This document shows positions 44,447 to 52,915 of a stretch of 64,000 nt of DNA, one piece after another. The notes under the pieces are model-generated. The model was not told the origin of the DNA. It ran no database searches and saw only the letters and a program-made list of their open reading frames with translations. The stretch lies in assembly GCA_039888615.1 (NCBI GenBank), contig JBDQQS010000009.1, one strand, 5' to 3'. Source of the DNA: Flavimaribacter sp039888615 (GTDB taxonomy: Bacteria; Pseudomonadota; Alphaproteobacteria; Rhizobiales; Rhizobiaceae). A program made the translations under genes and the position numbers. Position 1 is the first letter of the stretch, and every line of letters starts with the position of its first letter.

Positions 44447-45256
44447 TCAGTCGAGCAGGCCGCCCGGCGTGAACAGGTCGACGATCAGCGTATCGCGAGC
44501 GCGGAAGCCGGGAGGCGTCTTCTGGCGCGCGCTGTCCTGGATCAGTCGGGCAAACGCCACCGTTCGTCCGTCACGCGAAGCCCAGCCAACGAACCACCCG
44601 AAGGGCGTTCCCCGGACGACTTTGCCGTCAGGCCCACGCGGCAGACCGGCGCCGGTCTTGCCATAAAGCCGCCATCCGCCGGTGTGCAGGCCGTGATCCA
44701 TGATCGCGGCGGTGTTTTCGACGGCGGACGCATTTACCGGCAGCCGCCCGCTGACGAGCTTGCGAAGGAAGGCGATCTGTTCGTCCGGCGCGATCTGCAG
44801 CGATGAGCTGAGCCAGGCCTGCGTCAGGCCGTTGTTCTTGCCCGGATCGCCGGACAGGTCGCGATTGCCGTAGTCAAAGGCGTCGACGTAGGCCTGGAAG
44901 CGCTCCGGGCCTAGCCTTTCTGTAATCCGTTGCGAATACCAGACGACGGAATATTGCATCCACCGGGCGGGCGTTGCGGGCTCGCGCCACTCCGGCCGCC
45001 AGTCGACATAGCCTTTGCGATATGGAAGTTCCGGCTCCTCTGGCGACTTCAGGACGCCGCTGTCGAAGCCCATCAGGGCGATGGCGATCTTGAAGGTCGA
45101 GGCCGGCGACATCCGGCCTGCGCAATCGCCCTCGCGCGCCAGTTCTGCGCCGTTGTCTGCCTCCACGACGAGGGTGCAGATCGTGTGTGTTTCAGCTCGG
45201 CCGGGCTCGACAGCGCAAAGAAGCAGGGTCAGGCTCAACAGGACAGGACGCAACAT
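44447..45256 (-). CDS. Class D (OXA-type) beta-lactamase
   Basis: A periplasmic serine beta-lactamase of 269 aa with a signal peptide (VLLSLTLLLCAVEPGRA). All class D motifs are present: S53-T-F-K56, S103-V-V105, Y129-G-N131, the omega-region Trp148 in AWLSSSLQI, and K200-T-G202. It should therefore be able to hydrolyse penicillin-type drugs. There is no sign of a mobile element, integron or unusual base composition around it, so it looks like a resident chromosomal gene. A BlaR/BlaI regulator is absent. Confidence 0.92.
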   Translation of the reverse strand: MLRPVLLSLTLLLCAVEPGRAETHTICTLVVEADNGAELAREGDCAGRMSPASTFKIAIALMGFDSGVLKSPEEPELPYRKGYVDWRPEWREPATPARWMQYSVVWYSQRITERLGPERFQAYVDAFDYGNRDLSGDPGKNNGLTQAWLSSSLQIAPDEQIAFLRKLVSGRLPVNASAVENTAAIMDHGLHTGGWRLYGKTGAGLPRGPDGKVVRGTPFGWFVGWASRDGRTVAFARLIQDSARQKTPPGFRARDTLIVDLFTPGGLLD

Positions 45257-45389
45257 GATGGTTCACCGTTTTGATCGCGCCGGACCATCCGGCATTCGCA
45301 GCGCGGCGTCAATCTTGCCGCCGATAGTTGCGAAAGCTGGAAATACTGCCCGCTGCAGTCGAGTTTTCCAGGAAATATAAACAACCCCT

Positions 45390-45415
45390 TGTGACTACTG
45401 TCACCGAACTGTAGT
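45390..45415 (+). promoter_or_regulatory. Overlapping CRP-like and PHO-box-like sites upstream of ugpB
   Basis: TGTGA-CTACTG-TCACC (45390-45405) matches the CRP dyad at 9 of 10 positions. CTGTCAC-CGAA-CTGTAGT (45398-45415) resembles a PHO box (CTGTCAT-N4-CTGTCAT) at 6/7 and 5/7 positions. Both lie about 65-90 nt before ugpB. The E. coli ugp operon is known to be controlled by both PhoB and CRP. Here the two sites physically overlap. Confidence 0.55.
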
Positions 45416-45478
45416 TTTTCAGACGTAGGAGGAGCGGACCTTGCGAAATAGGTTCGTGAAACAACAGGGAGAATTCCT

Positions 45479-46792
45479 ATGAAGAAACTGATCCTGTCGG
45501 CGATGCTTGCAAGCTCCGCCGCCGCGCTACCGATGCCCGCCATGGCGGCCACCGAAATCGAATTCTGGCACGCCTTTACCGGACGCCTCGGAGAACTGGT
45601 GGCCGAACAGGTCGAGACCTTCAACAACAGCCAGGACGACTATGTGGTCGTCGCCTCGCACAAGGGCAATTACTCCGAAACGCTGAACGCCGGCATCGCC
45701 GCCTTCCGCGCCGGTGAGCAGCCCGATATCCTGATGGTCTTCGAGGTCGGCACCGCGACGATGATGGGCGCCAAGGGCGCCGTCAAGCCAGTCTACGAGG
45801 TGATGGCGGAAGCCGGCGCCGATTTCGATCCGGACGCCTATATCGGCGCGGTGAAGGGCTACTACACCACGACCGACGGCGACATGCTGTCGCTGCCGTT
45901 CAACTCCTCGACGCCGGTTCTCTGGGTAAACCAGGACGCGCTGAAGGAAGCCGGCATCGACCCCGACGTCGATCTCTCCACCTGGGAGCAGGTGGGCGAC
46001 GTGCTGGACAAGCTGAAGGCGGCCGGCCACGAGTGCCCGCTGACAACCGCATGGCAGAGCTGGATTCATCTCGAAAACCTGTCGGCCTATCACAACGTTC
46101 CCTTCGCCACGAAGGACAACGGCTTCGCCGGTCTCGACACGGAGCTGGCGTTCAACAGCCCGCTGCAGGTCAAGCACATCCAGACGATGGGCGACTGGGC
46201 CAAGGACGGCAAGTTCGTCTACAAGGGCCGCCGCAACGAAGGCGGCGCTGACTTCCGCTCCGGCGGTTGCGCGCTGTTCACCGAGAGCTCGGCCGGCTAT
46301 GCGGGCATCAAGTCCGAAGCCGAATTCGACTTCGCCGTTCGCCCGCTGCCTTACTGGTCGGACGCCGAAGGCGCGCCTCAGAACACCATTATCGGCGGCG
46401 CGTCGCTGTGGGTGATGGAAGGCCAGGACCCGGCGGAGTATGAAGCTGTCGCCGCTTTCCTGAACTTCCTGTCGTCCACCGACATCCAGGCCAAGTGGCA
46501 TCAGGACACCGGTTATCTGCCGATCACCAAGGCGGCCGGCGACAAGACAAAGGCCGATGGTTTCTACGATGAAAATCCGGGAACCGACATCGCGGTGATC
46601 CAGATGACGACGAACGAGCCGACCGCCAATTCGAAGGGCCTGCGTCTCGGCTCCTTCGACCAGATTCGCGGCATCATCGACGAGGAACTGGAAGGCGTTT
46701 GGTCGGGCGACAAGGACGCCCAGGCTGCTCTGGACAGCGCGGTGGACCGCGGCAACCAGCTGCTTCGCCGTTTCGAGCAGGCCAACAACTGA
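45479..46792 (+). CDS. ugpB: sn-Glycerol-3-phosphate ABC transporter, binding protein UgpB
   Basis: A 437-aa periplasmic receptor for glycerol-3-phosphate and glycerophosphodiesters. The signal peptide ends at PMPAMAA. The UgpB pattern is clear: EIEFWHAFTGRLGELVAEQVETFN, YVVVASHKGNYSETLNAGIAAFRAG, FNSSTPVLWVNQDAL, and WHQDTGYLPITKAA. The first gene of the ugpBAEC operon; ugpA starts 78 nt later. The ATG has an AACAGGGAGAATTCCT leader. Induction by phosphate starvation is expected from the upstream box. Confidence 0.95.
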   Translation: MKKLILSAMLASSAAALPMPAMAATEIEFWHAFTGRLGELVAEQVETFNNSQDDYVVVASHKGNYSETLNAGIAAFRAGEQPDILMVFEVGTATMMGAKGAVKPVYEVMAEAGADFDPDAYIGAVKGYYTTTDGDMLSLPFNSSTPVLWVNQDALKEAGIDPDVDLSTWEQVGDVLDKLKAAGHECPLTTAWQSWIHLENLSAYHNVPFATKDNGFAGLDTELAFNSPLQVKHIQTMGDWAKDGKFVYKGRRNEGGADFRSGGCALFTESSAGYAGIKSEAEFDFAVRPLPYWSDAEGAPQNTIIGGASLWVMEGQDPAEYEAVAAFLNFLSSTDIQAKWHQDTGYLPITKAAGDKTKADGFYDENPGTDIAVIQMTTNEPTANSKGLRLGSFDQIRGIIDEELEGVWSGDKDAQAALDSAVDRGNQLLRRFEQANN

Positions 46793-46870
46793 TAATGCAG
46801 ACATGGTTCCGGCGGCGGCGACAGATCGCCGCCGGAAACTGACCGGACCGGATCGGGGGACGACGAGGCG

Positions 46871-47752
46871 ATGGAAAAGCGGGTGACTTTCAAGGGATGG
46901 ACCCTGCCGCTCATTCTGATCTTCCCGCAAGTCCTGATCTCCGCCGTGTTCTTTTTCTATCCGGCGGGCGAGGCGATCTGGCAGTCGCTGTTCATTCCGG
47001 ACCCCTTCGGCCTGTCGGCGCAATTCGTCGGCCTCGGCAATTTCGAATTTCTCTTCTCCGACAAATATTATCGCGCCTCCTTTGTCACGACGGCGATTTT
47101 CTCGACGCTGGTGACGCTCGTTTCCATGGTGCCGGCGCTGTTTCTCGCCGTGCTCGCCGACCGGCTGGTCAAGGGCGCAACGACCTATCGCACGCTGCTG
47201 ATCTGGCCCTATGCGGTGGCGCCGGCGGTGGCCGGCGTGCTGTGGCTCTTCATGTTCAACACGCGCGTGGGCGTCGTGTCGTTTTATCTGAGCCAGCTCG
47301 GCTATGACTGGAACCATGTGCTCGACCAGACCGAAGCGATGGGGCTGGTGGTGCTTGCTTCCTCCTGGGGGCGCATCAGCTACAATTTCCTGTTCTTCTT
47401 CGCGGCCCTCCAATCGGTGCCGCGCTCGGTGATCGAGGCGGCGGCGATCGACGGCGCGCATTTCTGGCGACGTTTCTTCACGATCGTGCTGCCGCTGATT
47501 TCGCCGACCACCTTCTTCCTCCTGGTGGTCAATATCGTCTACGCCTTCTTCGAGACCTTCGGCGTGATCCACACGATTACCGGCGGCGGGCCGCAGCAGG
47601 CGACGACGATCCTCGTCTACAAGGTCTATGCGGACGGCTTCGTCGGACAGGATCTGGGATCCTCGGCCGCGCAATCGGTGGTCCTGCTTCTCGTCGTCGG
47701 GGCGCTGACGGTGCTGCAGTTCAAATATGTCGAGCGGAGGGTGCACTATTGA
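46871..47752 (+). CDS. ugpA: sn-Glycerol-3-phosphate ABC transporter permease UgpA
   Basis: A 293-aa inner-membrane subunit of the MalF type with six predicted helices. The EAA coupling loop is VIEAAAIDGAHFWRRFFTIVLP. The stretch SLFIPDPFGLSAQFVGLGNFEFLF is typical of UgpA. Its last codons overlap the ugpE start by 4 nt (TTGA). It pairs with UgpE to form the translocation channel. Confidence 0.95.
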   Translation: MEKRVTFKGWTLPLILIFPQVLISAVFFFYPAGEAIWQSLFIPDPFGLSAQFVGLGNFEFLFSDKYYRASFVTTAIFSTLVTLVSMVPALFLAVLADRLVKGATTYRTLLIWPYAVAPAVAGVLWLFMFNTRVGVVSFYLSQLGYDWNHVLDQTEAMGLVVLASSWGRISYNFLFFFAALQSVPRSVIEAAAIDGAHFWRRFFTIVLPLISPTTFFLLVVNIVYAFFETFGVIHTITGGGPQQATTILVYKVYADGFVGQDLGSSAAQSVVLLLVVGALTVLQFKYVERRVHY

Positions 47753-48636
47753 GCTCCGAAGCCGTCAAGGTCGCGCCGATCGCAGAACCGCCTCCCGGCA
47801 TGGTGGAGAAACGCGGCCGCGCGCTGTGGCTCACCCACGTCTTCATGATCCTGGGCGTGATGGTGATCTTCTTCCCGATCTGGCTCGCCTTCGTCGCCTC
47901 CACGGTGACGCAGTCGGAAATCGTGCGCCCGCCGATGCCGCTCCTGCCCGGCCCGCACCTGATCGAGAACTACACGCGGGCGCTTTTTTCCGGCGTCAAC
48001 GTGCCGGTCTTCACGATGCTGTTCAACTCGCTGGTGATGGCGCTCGGCATCGCCATCGGCAAGATCGCGATTTCGCTGCTTTCGGCCTTCGCGATCGTCT
48101 ATTTCCGCTTTCCCGGACGGGGGCTGTTCTTCTGGATGATCTTCATCACCCTGATGCTGCCGGTGGAGGTCAGAATCGTGCCGACCTACGAGGTGGTGGC
48201 CGGCTTCGGCATGCTGAACTCCTATTCCGGGCTGATCTTCCCGTTGATCGCGTCGGCGACGGCGACCTTCCTGTTTCGCCAGTTCTTCATGACGATCCCG
48301 GACGAACTGGCCGAAGCCGCGCGGGTGGACGGCGCAAGCCCGATGCGCTTCTTCCGCGACATCGTGCTGCCGATGAGCCGCACCAACATCGCGGCGCTGT
48401 TCGTCATTCTCTTCATCTATGGCTGGAACCAGTATCTCTGGCCGCTCCTGATCACCACCGACCCGGACATGAACACCATCGTGATGGGCATCAAGCAGAT
48501 GTTCCCGTCCGGCGACGACACGGCCGACTGGCCGGTCATCATGGCGGCGTCGATCCTCGCCATGATCCCGCCGGTGATCGTGGTCGTCTCCATGCAGCAG
48601 CTCTTCATCCGCGGCCTGCTCGACAGCGAAAAATAG
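47749..48636 (+). CDS. ugpE: sn-Glycerol-3-phosphate ABC transporter permease UgpE
   Basis: A 295-aa MalG-type permease. The EAA loop reads ELAEAARVDGASPMRFFRDIVLP, and the C-terminal GWNQYLWPLLITTDPDMNTIVMGIKQMF matches UgpE closely. The start is TTG 47749, forming a TTGA overlap with the ugpA stop and preceded by GAGCGGAGGGTGC. No ATG is available at the right place. ugpC starts 5 nt after the stop. Confidence 0.95.
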   Translation: MSSEAVKVAPIAEPPPGMVEKRGRALWLTHVFMILGVMVIFFPIWLAFVASTVTQSEIVRPPMPLLPGPHLIENYTRALFSGVNVPVFTMLFNSLVMALGIAIGKIAISLLSAFAIVYFRFPGRGLFFWMIFITLMLPVEVRIVPTYEVVAGFGMLNSYSGLIFPLIASATATFLFRQFFMTIPDELAEAARVDGASPMRFFRDIVLPMSRTNIAALFVILFIYGWNQYLWPLLITTDPDMNTIVMGIKQMFPSGDDTADWPVIMAASILAMIPPVIVVVSMQQLFIRGLLDSEK

Positions 48637-48641
48637 CACCC

Positions 48642-49694
48642 ATGGCAACAGTAGAATTCGACAATGTGAAAAAACGCTTCGGCGCGACGGAGGTCATCCA
48701 CGGCATTTCGATGGATGTGAACGATGGCGAATTCATCGTCATCGTCGGCCCGTCCGGCTGCGGAAAATCGACGCTCCTGCGCATGGTGGCGGGGCTGGAA
48801 TCGGTCTCCGAAGGCGAGATCCGCATCGACGGCGCGCGGGTCAACGAGAAGGAGCCGATGGACCGCGACATCGCCATGGTGTTCCAGAACTATGCGCTCT
48901 ATCCACATATGAGCGTGCGCCAGAACATGGCCTACAGCCTGAAGATCGCCGGCAAGGCGAAGAGCGAGATCGACCGGCGGGTGGCGGACGCAGCCAAGCT
49001 CCTGCAGCTCGAACCCTATCTCGACCGCAAGCCGCGCGAATTGTCCGGCGGCCAGCGCCAGCGCGTCGCCATGGGCCGCGCCATCGTGCGCGAACCGGCG
49101 GTGTTCCTGTTCGATGAGCCGCTGTCCAATCTCGACGCGAAGCTGCGGGTGCAGATGCGGCTCGAAATCAAGCACCTGCAGGCGCGGCTCGGCGTGACGT
49201 CGCTGTACGTGACGCACGACCAGGTGGAAGCCATGACCATGGCCGACCGGATGATCGTGATGAACGCGGGCGTGGCCGAACAGATCGGCTCGCCGCTCGA
49301 CGTCTACGAGCGGCCGCAAACGCTGTTCGCCGCGCAGTTCATCGGCAGCCCGTCGATGAATGTCGTGGAAGGCCACATTTCCGGCGGCCGGGCGACGCTC
49401 GGCAACGGCGCGTCGCTTGCCTGCGCCTCCGCTCACGAGGGCGATGTGATGGTGGGCGTGCGGCCGGAACACCTGACGGCCGACGCGGAGGGGCCAATCA
49501 CGCTGACGGTTTCGGCGGCCGAGCCGCTCGGCGCCAATACGCTTTTGCATGGTTTTCTGGGCGAGACGAAAACCGTCTTCACCGCCAGCCTGCCCGGCGT
49601 GCACCTGCAGTCGAAAGCGGCGGAAACCGTCAGGCTTTCGGCATCGCCTGAAAACATCCACCTGTTCGATCGCGAAACCGGAAAACGGATATGA
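48642..49694 (+). CDS. ugpC: sn-Glycerol-3-phosphate ABC transporter ATPase UgpC
   Basis: A 350-aa cytoplasmic ATPase. Walker A is GPSGCGKST (residues 36-44), with the Q-loop in VFQNYALYPHMSV, signature LSGGQRQR, Walker B VFLFDEPLSNLD and the switch His in VTHDQVEAMT. The TOBE-type C-terminal domain includes GVRPEHLTADAEGP. The ATG at 48642 is the family start; the same frame is open far upstream inside ugpE, but that is only a shadow. A dispersed repeat region follows the operon. Confidence 0.95.
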   Translation: MATVEFDNVKKRFGATEVIHGISMDVNDGEFIVIVGPSGCGKSTLLRMVAGLESVSEGEIRIDGARVNEKEPMDRDIAMVFQNYALYPHMSVRQNMAYSLKIAGKAKSEIDRRVADAAKLLQLEPYLDRKPRELSGGQRQRVAMGRAIVREPAVFLFDEPLSNLDAKLRVQMRLEIKHLQARLGVTSLYVTHDQVEAMTMADRMIVMNAGVAEQIGSPLDVYERPQTLFAAQFIGSPSMNVVEGHISGGRATLGNGASLACASAHEGDVMVGVRPEHLTADAEGPITLTVSAAEPLGANTLLHGFLGETKTVFTASLPGVHLQSKAAETVRLSASPENIHLFDRETGKRI

Positions 49695-49755
49695 ACCGGC
49701 TTGAAATTCGATAATTTCACATAACATATTGAAATATTTATATTAAATCAAAATC

Positions 49756-49773
49756 TGGCTTTGTTTCGGGAAT
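49756..49773 (+). repeat. Dispersed 18-bp repeat, copy 3
   Basis: TGGCTTTGTTTCGGGAAT, preceded by AAATC and followed by CCGCATTTTCGCGC. It shares flanking bases with the copies near 3 kb and lies 150 bp before the tandem array. Confidence 0.8.
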
Positions 49774-49922
49774 CCGCATTTTCGCGCCGACCGCTCCGCC
49801 GCCGGCTGCGGCGTGTCCTCCTTCCGATTGCTGATCTGATATGCAAAACTGTTTAAAAACAGGGTATTGATCGATTAAGCCCTTGCCCGGAACCGCGAGT
49901 TCAGCCTGTTTTCAAAAGATAT

Positions 49923-50048
49923 TGGCTTTGTTTCGGGATTTGGCTTTGTTTCGGGATTTGGCTTTGTTTCGGGATTTGGCTTTGTTTCGGGATTTGGCTT
50001 TGTTTCGGGATTTGGCTTTGTTTCGGGATTTGGCTTTGTTTCGGGATT
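49923..50048 (+). repeat. Seven-copy 18-bp tandem array
   Basis: Seven identical, uninterrupted copies of TGGCTTTGTTTCGGGATT. The array ends in TGGCGATTTTCGCGCGCC, which aligns with the flank of the single copies. Because the period is a multiple of three without stops, both strands show long open frames (LALFRD or ETKPNP peptide repeats). These are artefacts, not genes. The array lies in the 665-bp gap between ugpC and a methyltransferase gene; the rest of that gap holds nothing else recognisable. Confidence 0.92.
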
Positions 50049-50359
50049 TGGCGATTTTCGCGCGCCGGCGGCGGCCTCACGGCCTGCAGTCGCGGGATGA
50101 GGCGGTTTTTCGGGCGAGCCGTATTCTAGCACAAACGCCGATGAAATTCAGCAAAAAGTTCTCTATTTGTTCTCTCTGGGGGCGCGTCAGGAAGATCGGA
50201 ATCCGACATCGGAATCATTTGGAGGAACGAATTCAGAGCAGAATGAGCAAGTGGCTGCATATATTGCGCTTTTTCCTGTACCATGACCGGAGTATGGCGC
50301 AGAAAGACCGGAATCGGAAATTATGGTGAAGCCGGGCGGCGCTGAACAGGGATGAGACT

Positions 50360-51181
50360 ATGGCTGCTTATGACGACTTCGCAGCACTCGAAAAGCGCGG
50401 ATGGGCTGACGCGGACACGGCGGCCGCCTACGCCAGGGATTTCGCCCGGGCCTCCGAAATGGCGGTGCCGACGCTTGTCTCCGAATCCGCGGCCGGCCCC
50501 GGCAGTCATGTGCTGGACCTGTGTTGCGGGCAGGGGATCGTGGCGCGCGGGCTTCTGGATACCGGCGCCAGGGTGACCGGCCTCGATTTTTCACCCGCCA
50601 TGCTGGCGATCGCGCGCGGGCGCGCGCCGGAGGCTGAATTCATCGAAGGCGACGCGATAGACCTGCCCTTCGAAGACGGCCATTTCGACGCCGTGGCCAT
50701 GGGCTTCGGCATGCCGCATGTGCCCGACCCGCCGGCCGTGATCGCCGAAGCACGCCGTGTGTTGAAACCCGGCGGCCGGTTTGCCTATTCCGTGTGGCTG
50801 GCCGCCGAGCGCTCGGCCTTTACCTATGTCTTCGCGGCGATCGGCGCGCATGGCGCGCCGGAGGTGACGCTGCCGCCCGGACCGGGCGCGACCGACTATG
50901 GCGAAGAGGACCGCGCCTTCGCAGCGATGACAGCGGCGGGCTTCGGGACCTTGCGTTCCACCGAGGTGGACAGCCGCTGGACGATCGACGATCCGGGCGC
51001 GCCATTCGATTTCTTCGTGGAGGGCACGGTGCGCGGCGCGGCGATGCTGCGCCCGCAGCCCGACGCCAACAAGCGGGCGATCCGCGCCGCCGTGGTCGAC
51101 AAGGTGCTGGCGAACCACGGCGAGTCGGCGCCCTGGGACACGCCGATTCCGTCCGTCGTGATTTCCGGGACGGCGGTGTGA
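50360..51181 (+). CDS. Class I SAM-dependent methyltransferase
   Basis: A 273-aa cytoplasmic methyltransferase of the UbiE/Coq5-like type. SAM-binding motif I is VLDLCCGQGIVARGLL (about residue 51), motif II/post-I is VTGLDFSPAMLAIARGRAP, and DAVAMGFGMPHVPDPPAVIAEARRVLKPGG carries motifs III-IV. The Gly-rich motif I has Cys-Cys-Gly instead of the common GxG start but is otherwise normal. The substrate is unknown. It is the last gene before the AT-richer accessory region. Confidence 0.85.
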   Translation: MAAYDDFAALEKRGWADADTAAAYARDFARASEMAVPTLVSESAAGPGSHVLDLCCGQGIVARGLLDTGARVTGLDFSPAMLAIARGRAPEAEFIEGDAIDLPFEDGHFDAVAMGFGMPHVPDPPAVIAEARRVLKPGGRFAYSVWLAAERSAFTYVFAAIGAHGAPEVTLPPGPGATDYGEEDRAFAAMTAAGFGTLRSTEVDSRWTIDDPGAPFDFFVEGTVRGAAMLRPQPDANKRAIRAAVVDKVLANHGESAPWDTPIPSVVISGTAV

Positions 51182-51309
51182 GGAAGACTCAGTCGCGGCG
51201 CAGCCTGTTGCGCCGCTGAATCAGATGAGCTCATTGAGGCGTTTTCAGAACGTCGCAAAGATGATCCAGGCGCCCCATGCCGTGAGCGCCGCCACGGCCG
51301 CTTTGCTGA

Positions 51310-51483
51310 TCAATTCGCTTTCGTGCCGGCGAGGTCCACGCCGCCATAATGGCCGGAATTGAAGATGAACATCACCGCCGCCTCGCAACTGCCCTTCGTC
51401 GGCAGCGACATGAACTGGCAGGGGCAGCCCGTGTCGCAATTGCAATTGGCAAGTTCATATTCGTAAATTTCACAAGGCATCAT
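51310..51483 (-). pseudogene. DUF1326 protein, truncated after 57 residues
   Basis: The N-terminal quarter of a DUF1326 protein: YELANCNCDTGCPCQFMSLPTKGSCEAAV and GHYGGVDL match the Cys-rich start of this ~200-aa family. The frame then ends at TGA within GTKAN. In the +1 frame at the same junction, ~23 hydrophobic residues follow (ELISKAAVAALTAWGAW..., stop at 51245), which look like the tail of a membrane protein. DUF1326 and DUF2182 membrane-protein genes are often neighbours, so an internal deletion joining two genes is likely (inference). Confidence 0.65.
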
Positions 51484-51990
51484 GATTTTCGTCCCCTTAT
51501 TTATCTTATAGGCAAGTCTAATTTGGCACAGGAACGAATGTTTTTTTCTTGGGAAGTACTTGCTTGTATGGGCGGATATTGGCAGGCGAGTAGGGGCGCG
51601 GCGCGCGTTGTTTTCTGGAATCAATGTGTTGGGGCGAGGATTGTTGGGGATGGCGCTAGCATCTTCCAAACGGCATAGGGGCTTTAGGGGCCGACGAGGC
51701 GTTGGGGCGCAGATAGGCCTTCGTTAGTAATGTGAGGGGTGGCGGTGTGGCGGGTTTTCTGGCAATTGACCTTGCAAACCGCGATCGGCACGCCTTCGCA
51801 AGGTCGAACCGAGCGACCATTGTGATCGCAGGAATATTGCCAAGTTTGATCTTAGCCTCGGCATATTTGTTTCAAATTTGAATACTTCAGCTGTCAATCG
51901 AATCGAACGAGGCTAACCAGTGTAAGTCGATCAATCCGGGGAGAGCTGGCAGCAGGGAGTTAATAGCTTTTAGGGGTGTGACAGCAGCTA
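51484..51990. other. Gap at the left edge of the AT-richer region
   Basis: About 500 bases where composition shifts from GC-rich to AT-rich around 51.8 kb. No protein with recognisable features was found on either strand. An open frame at 51349-51678 (plus) is mostly antisense to the DUF1326 remnant. No attachment-site duplication or insertion-sequence end is visible. Confidence 0.5.
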
Positions 51991-52614
51991 TCACACGCAA
52001 ATGTGGTTAAGCTTGTCTCTAAATTTTCGCCTCAGATCCGCGTTATTCGGATCTTGGAGTTCGGTGAGATAACCATCAAAAGCCTTAGTCAATTCCTTAT
52101 GTAGAAGGCTTCGATTGATCTCTATCCGCCCATCATCATGAAATTCAAACATCTTGCCACTCTTGCGTACGACGAGGCGATCAGTCGAACCAGAATGATG
52201 TAAGGCACAACGCCCTTGTTCATAAACTTTATCAGCAAGATCGTTTACATTCTTGCCTGCAGGCACGCAGGCAAGAAACGTCGGCCATGTCGTCAAGAAG
52301 GTCGTAAAGAGTTCCTTGCTTCGACGATTGTGATTGGTGATCCCGCTTCTAAAACCCTGTATAGTCTCAATCAGTAGGAAGTCGATCGCGAGAACAGCGA
52401 AACCATTTTTTCCGCGGCCTTTACCGTTCTCAGAGTTGATCAGAAGCTGCGCGGGCTCAATAAAGCGGAGCCGAATGCGCGCGTCCAGTATCGATAATGC
52501 CTTGCCCCAATCTGCTGTGTCGCTACGGGTGTCATCTAAAGTGAGTTTCTTCCAAGCCCTCACCCTGTGGCCGGGTGCAATTTCGAAATTATCTGGCAGA
52601 GTGGAGGATTTCAT
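51991..52614 (-). CDS. Uncharacterised accessory-region protein, helical, HEPN-like pattern
   Basis: A 207-aa soluble protein. The core RIRLRFIEPAQLLI...GFAVLAIDFLLIETIQGFRSG, the middle SKELFTTFLTTWP, and YEQGRCALHHSGSTD resemble, by eye, a widespread family of unknown function with an all-helical HEPN-like organisation. No RxxxxH pair can be assigned with confidence. Codon use is AT-richer than the core genes. Its ATG at 52614 is preceded by GGGGAAGGAAAGAAC. It could be part of a defence module with the neighbouring genes, but nothing proves that. Confidence 0.6.
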   Translation of the reverse strand: MKSSTLPDNFEIAPGHRVRAWKKLTLDDTRSDTADWGKALSILDARIRLRFIEPAQLLINSENGKGRGKNGFAVLAIDFLLIETIQGFRSGITNHNRRSKELFTTFLTTWPTFLACVPAGKNVNDLADKVYEQGRCALHHSGSTDRLVVRKSGKMFEFHDDGRIEINRSLLHKELTKAFDGYLTELQDPNNADLRRKFRDKLNHICV

Positions 52615-52915
52615 GTTCTTTCCTTCCCCTAACGCCTAGATACGCCGACAAAATCTTCTATCATAGTTCTACACAAACCTTGCTGCGCGCATCCCAATTA
52701 AAAGTCTACTAAGATATCTCATGCTTGAATGTAACGCCTGAACTCTAGCCACAAAATCTTAAGTCAGCGTGTTCAAAGGTCAAAGGTAATCGAAGACAAA
52801 GCGCAGATGATAAAACGTTTCATTGATATATAGCGAACCAAGATGGTCGCGGATTAGACACGGGTGACGCGGGTTTAGATATTAGTATATGCGTAAGTGA
52901 ATGAAGGGGTACGTC

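Noticed and set aside
47727..48641. Upstream extension of the ugpC frame over ugpE
   Set aside because: The ugpE frame has all permease motifs. The extension is low-complexity Arg/His-rich shadow, and ugpC has a clear ATG at 48642.
49875..50329. Long open frames on both strands with LALFRD or ETKPNP peptide repeats
   Set aside because: They are produced by the 18-bp tandem repeat, whose period is a multiple of three without stops. No start signal or domain supports them.
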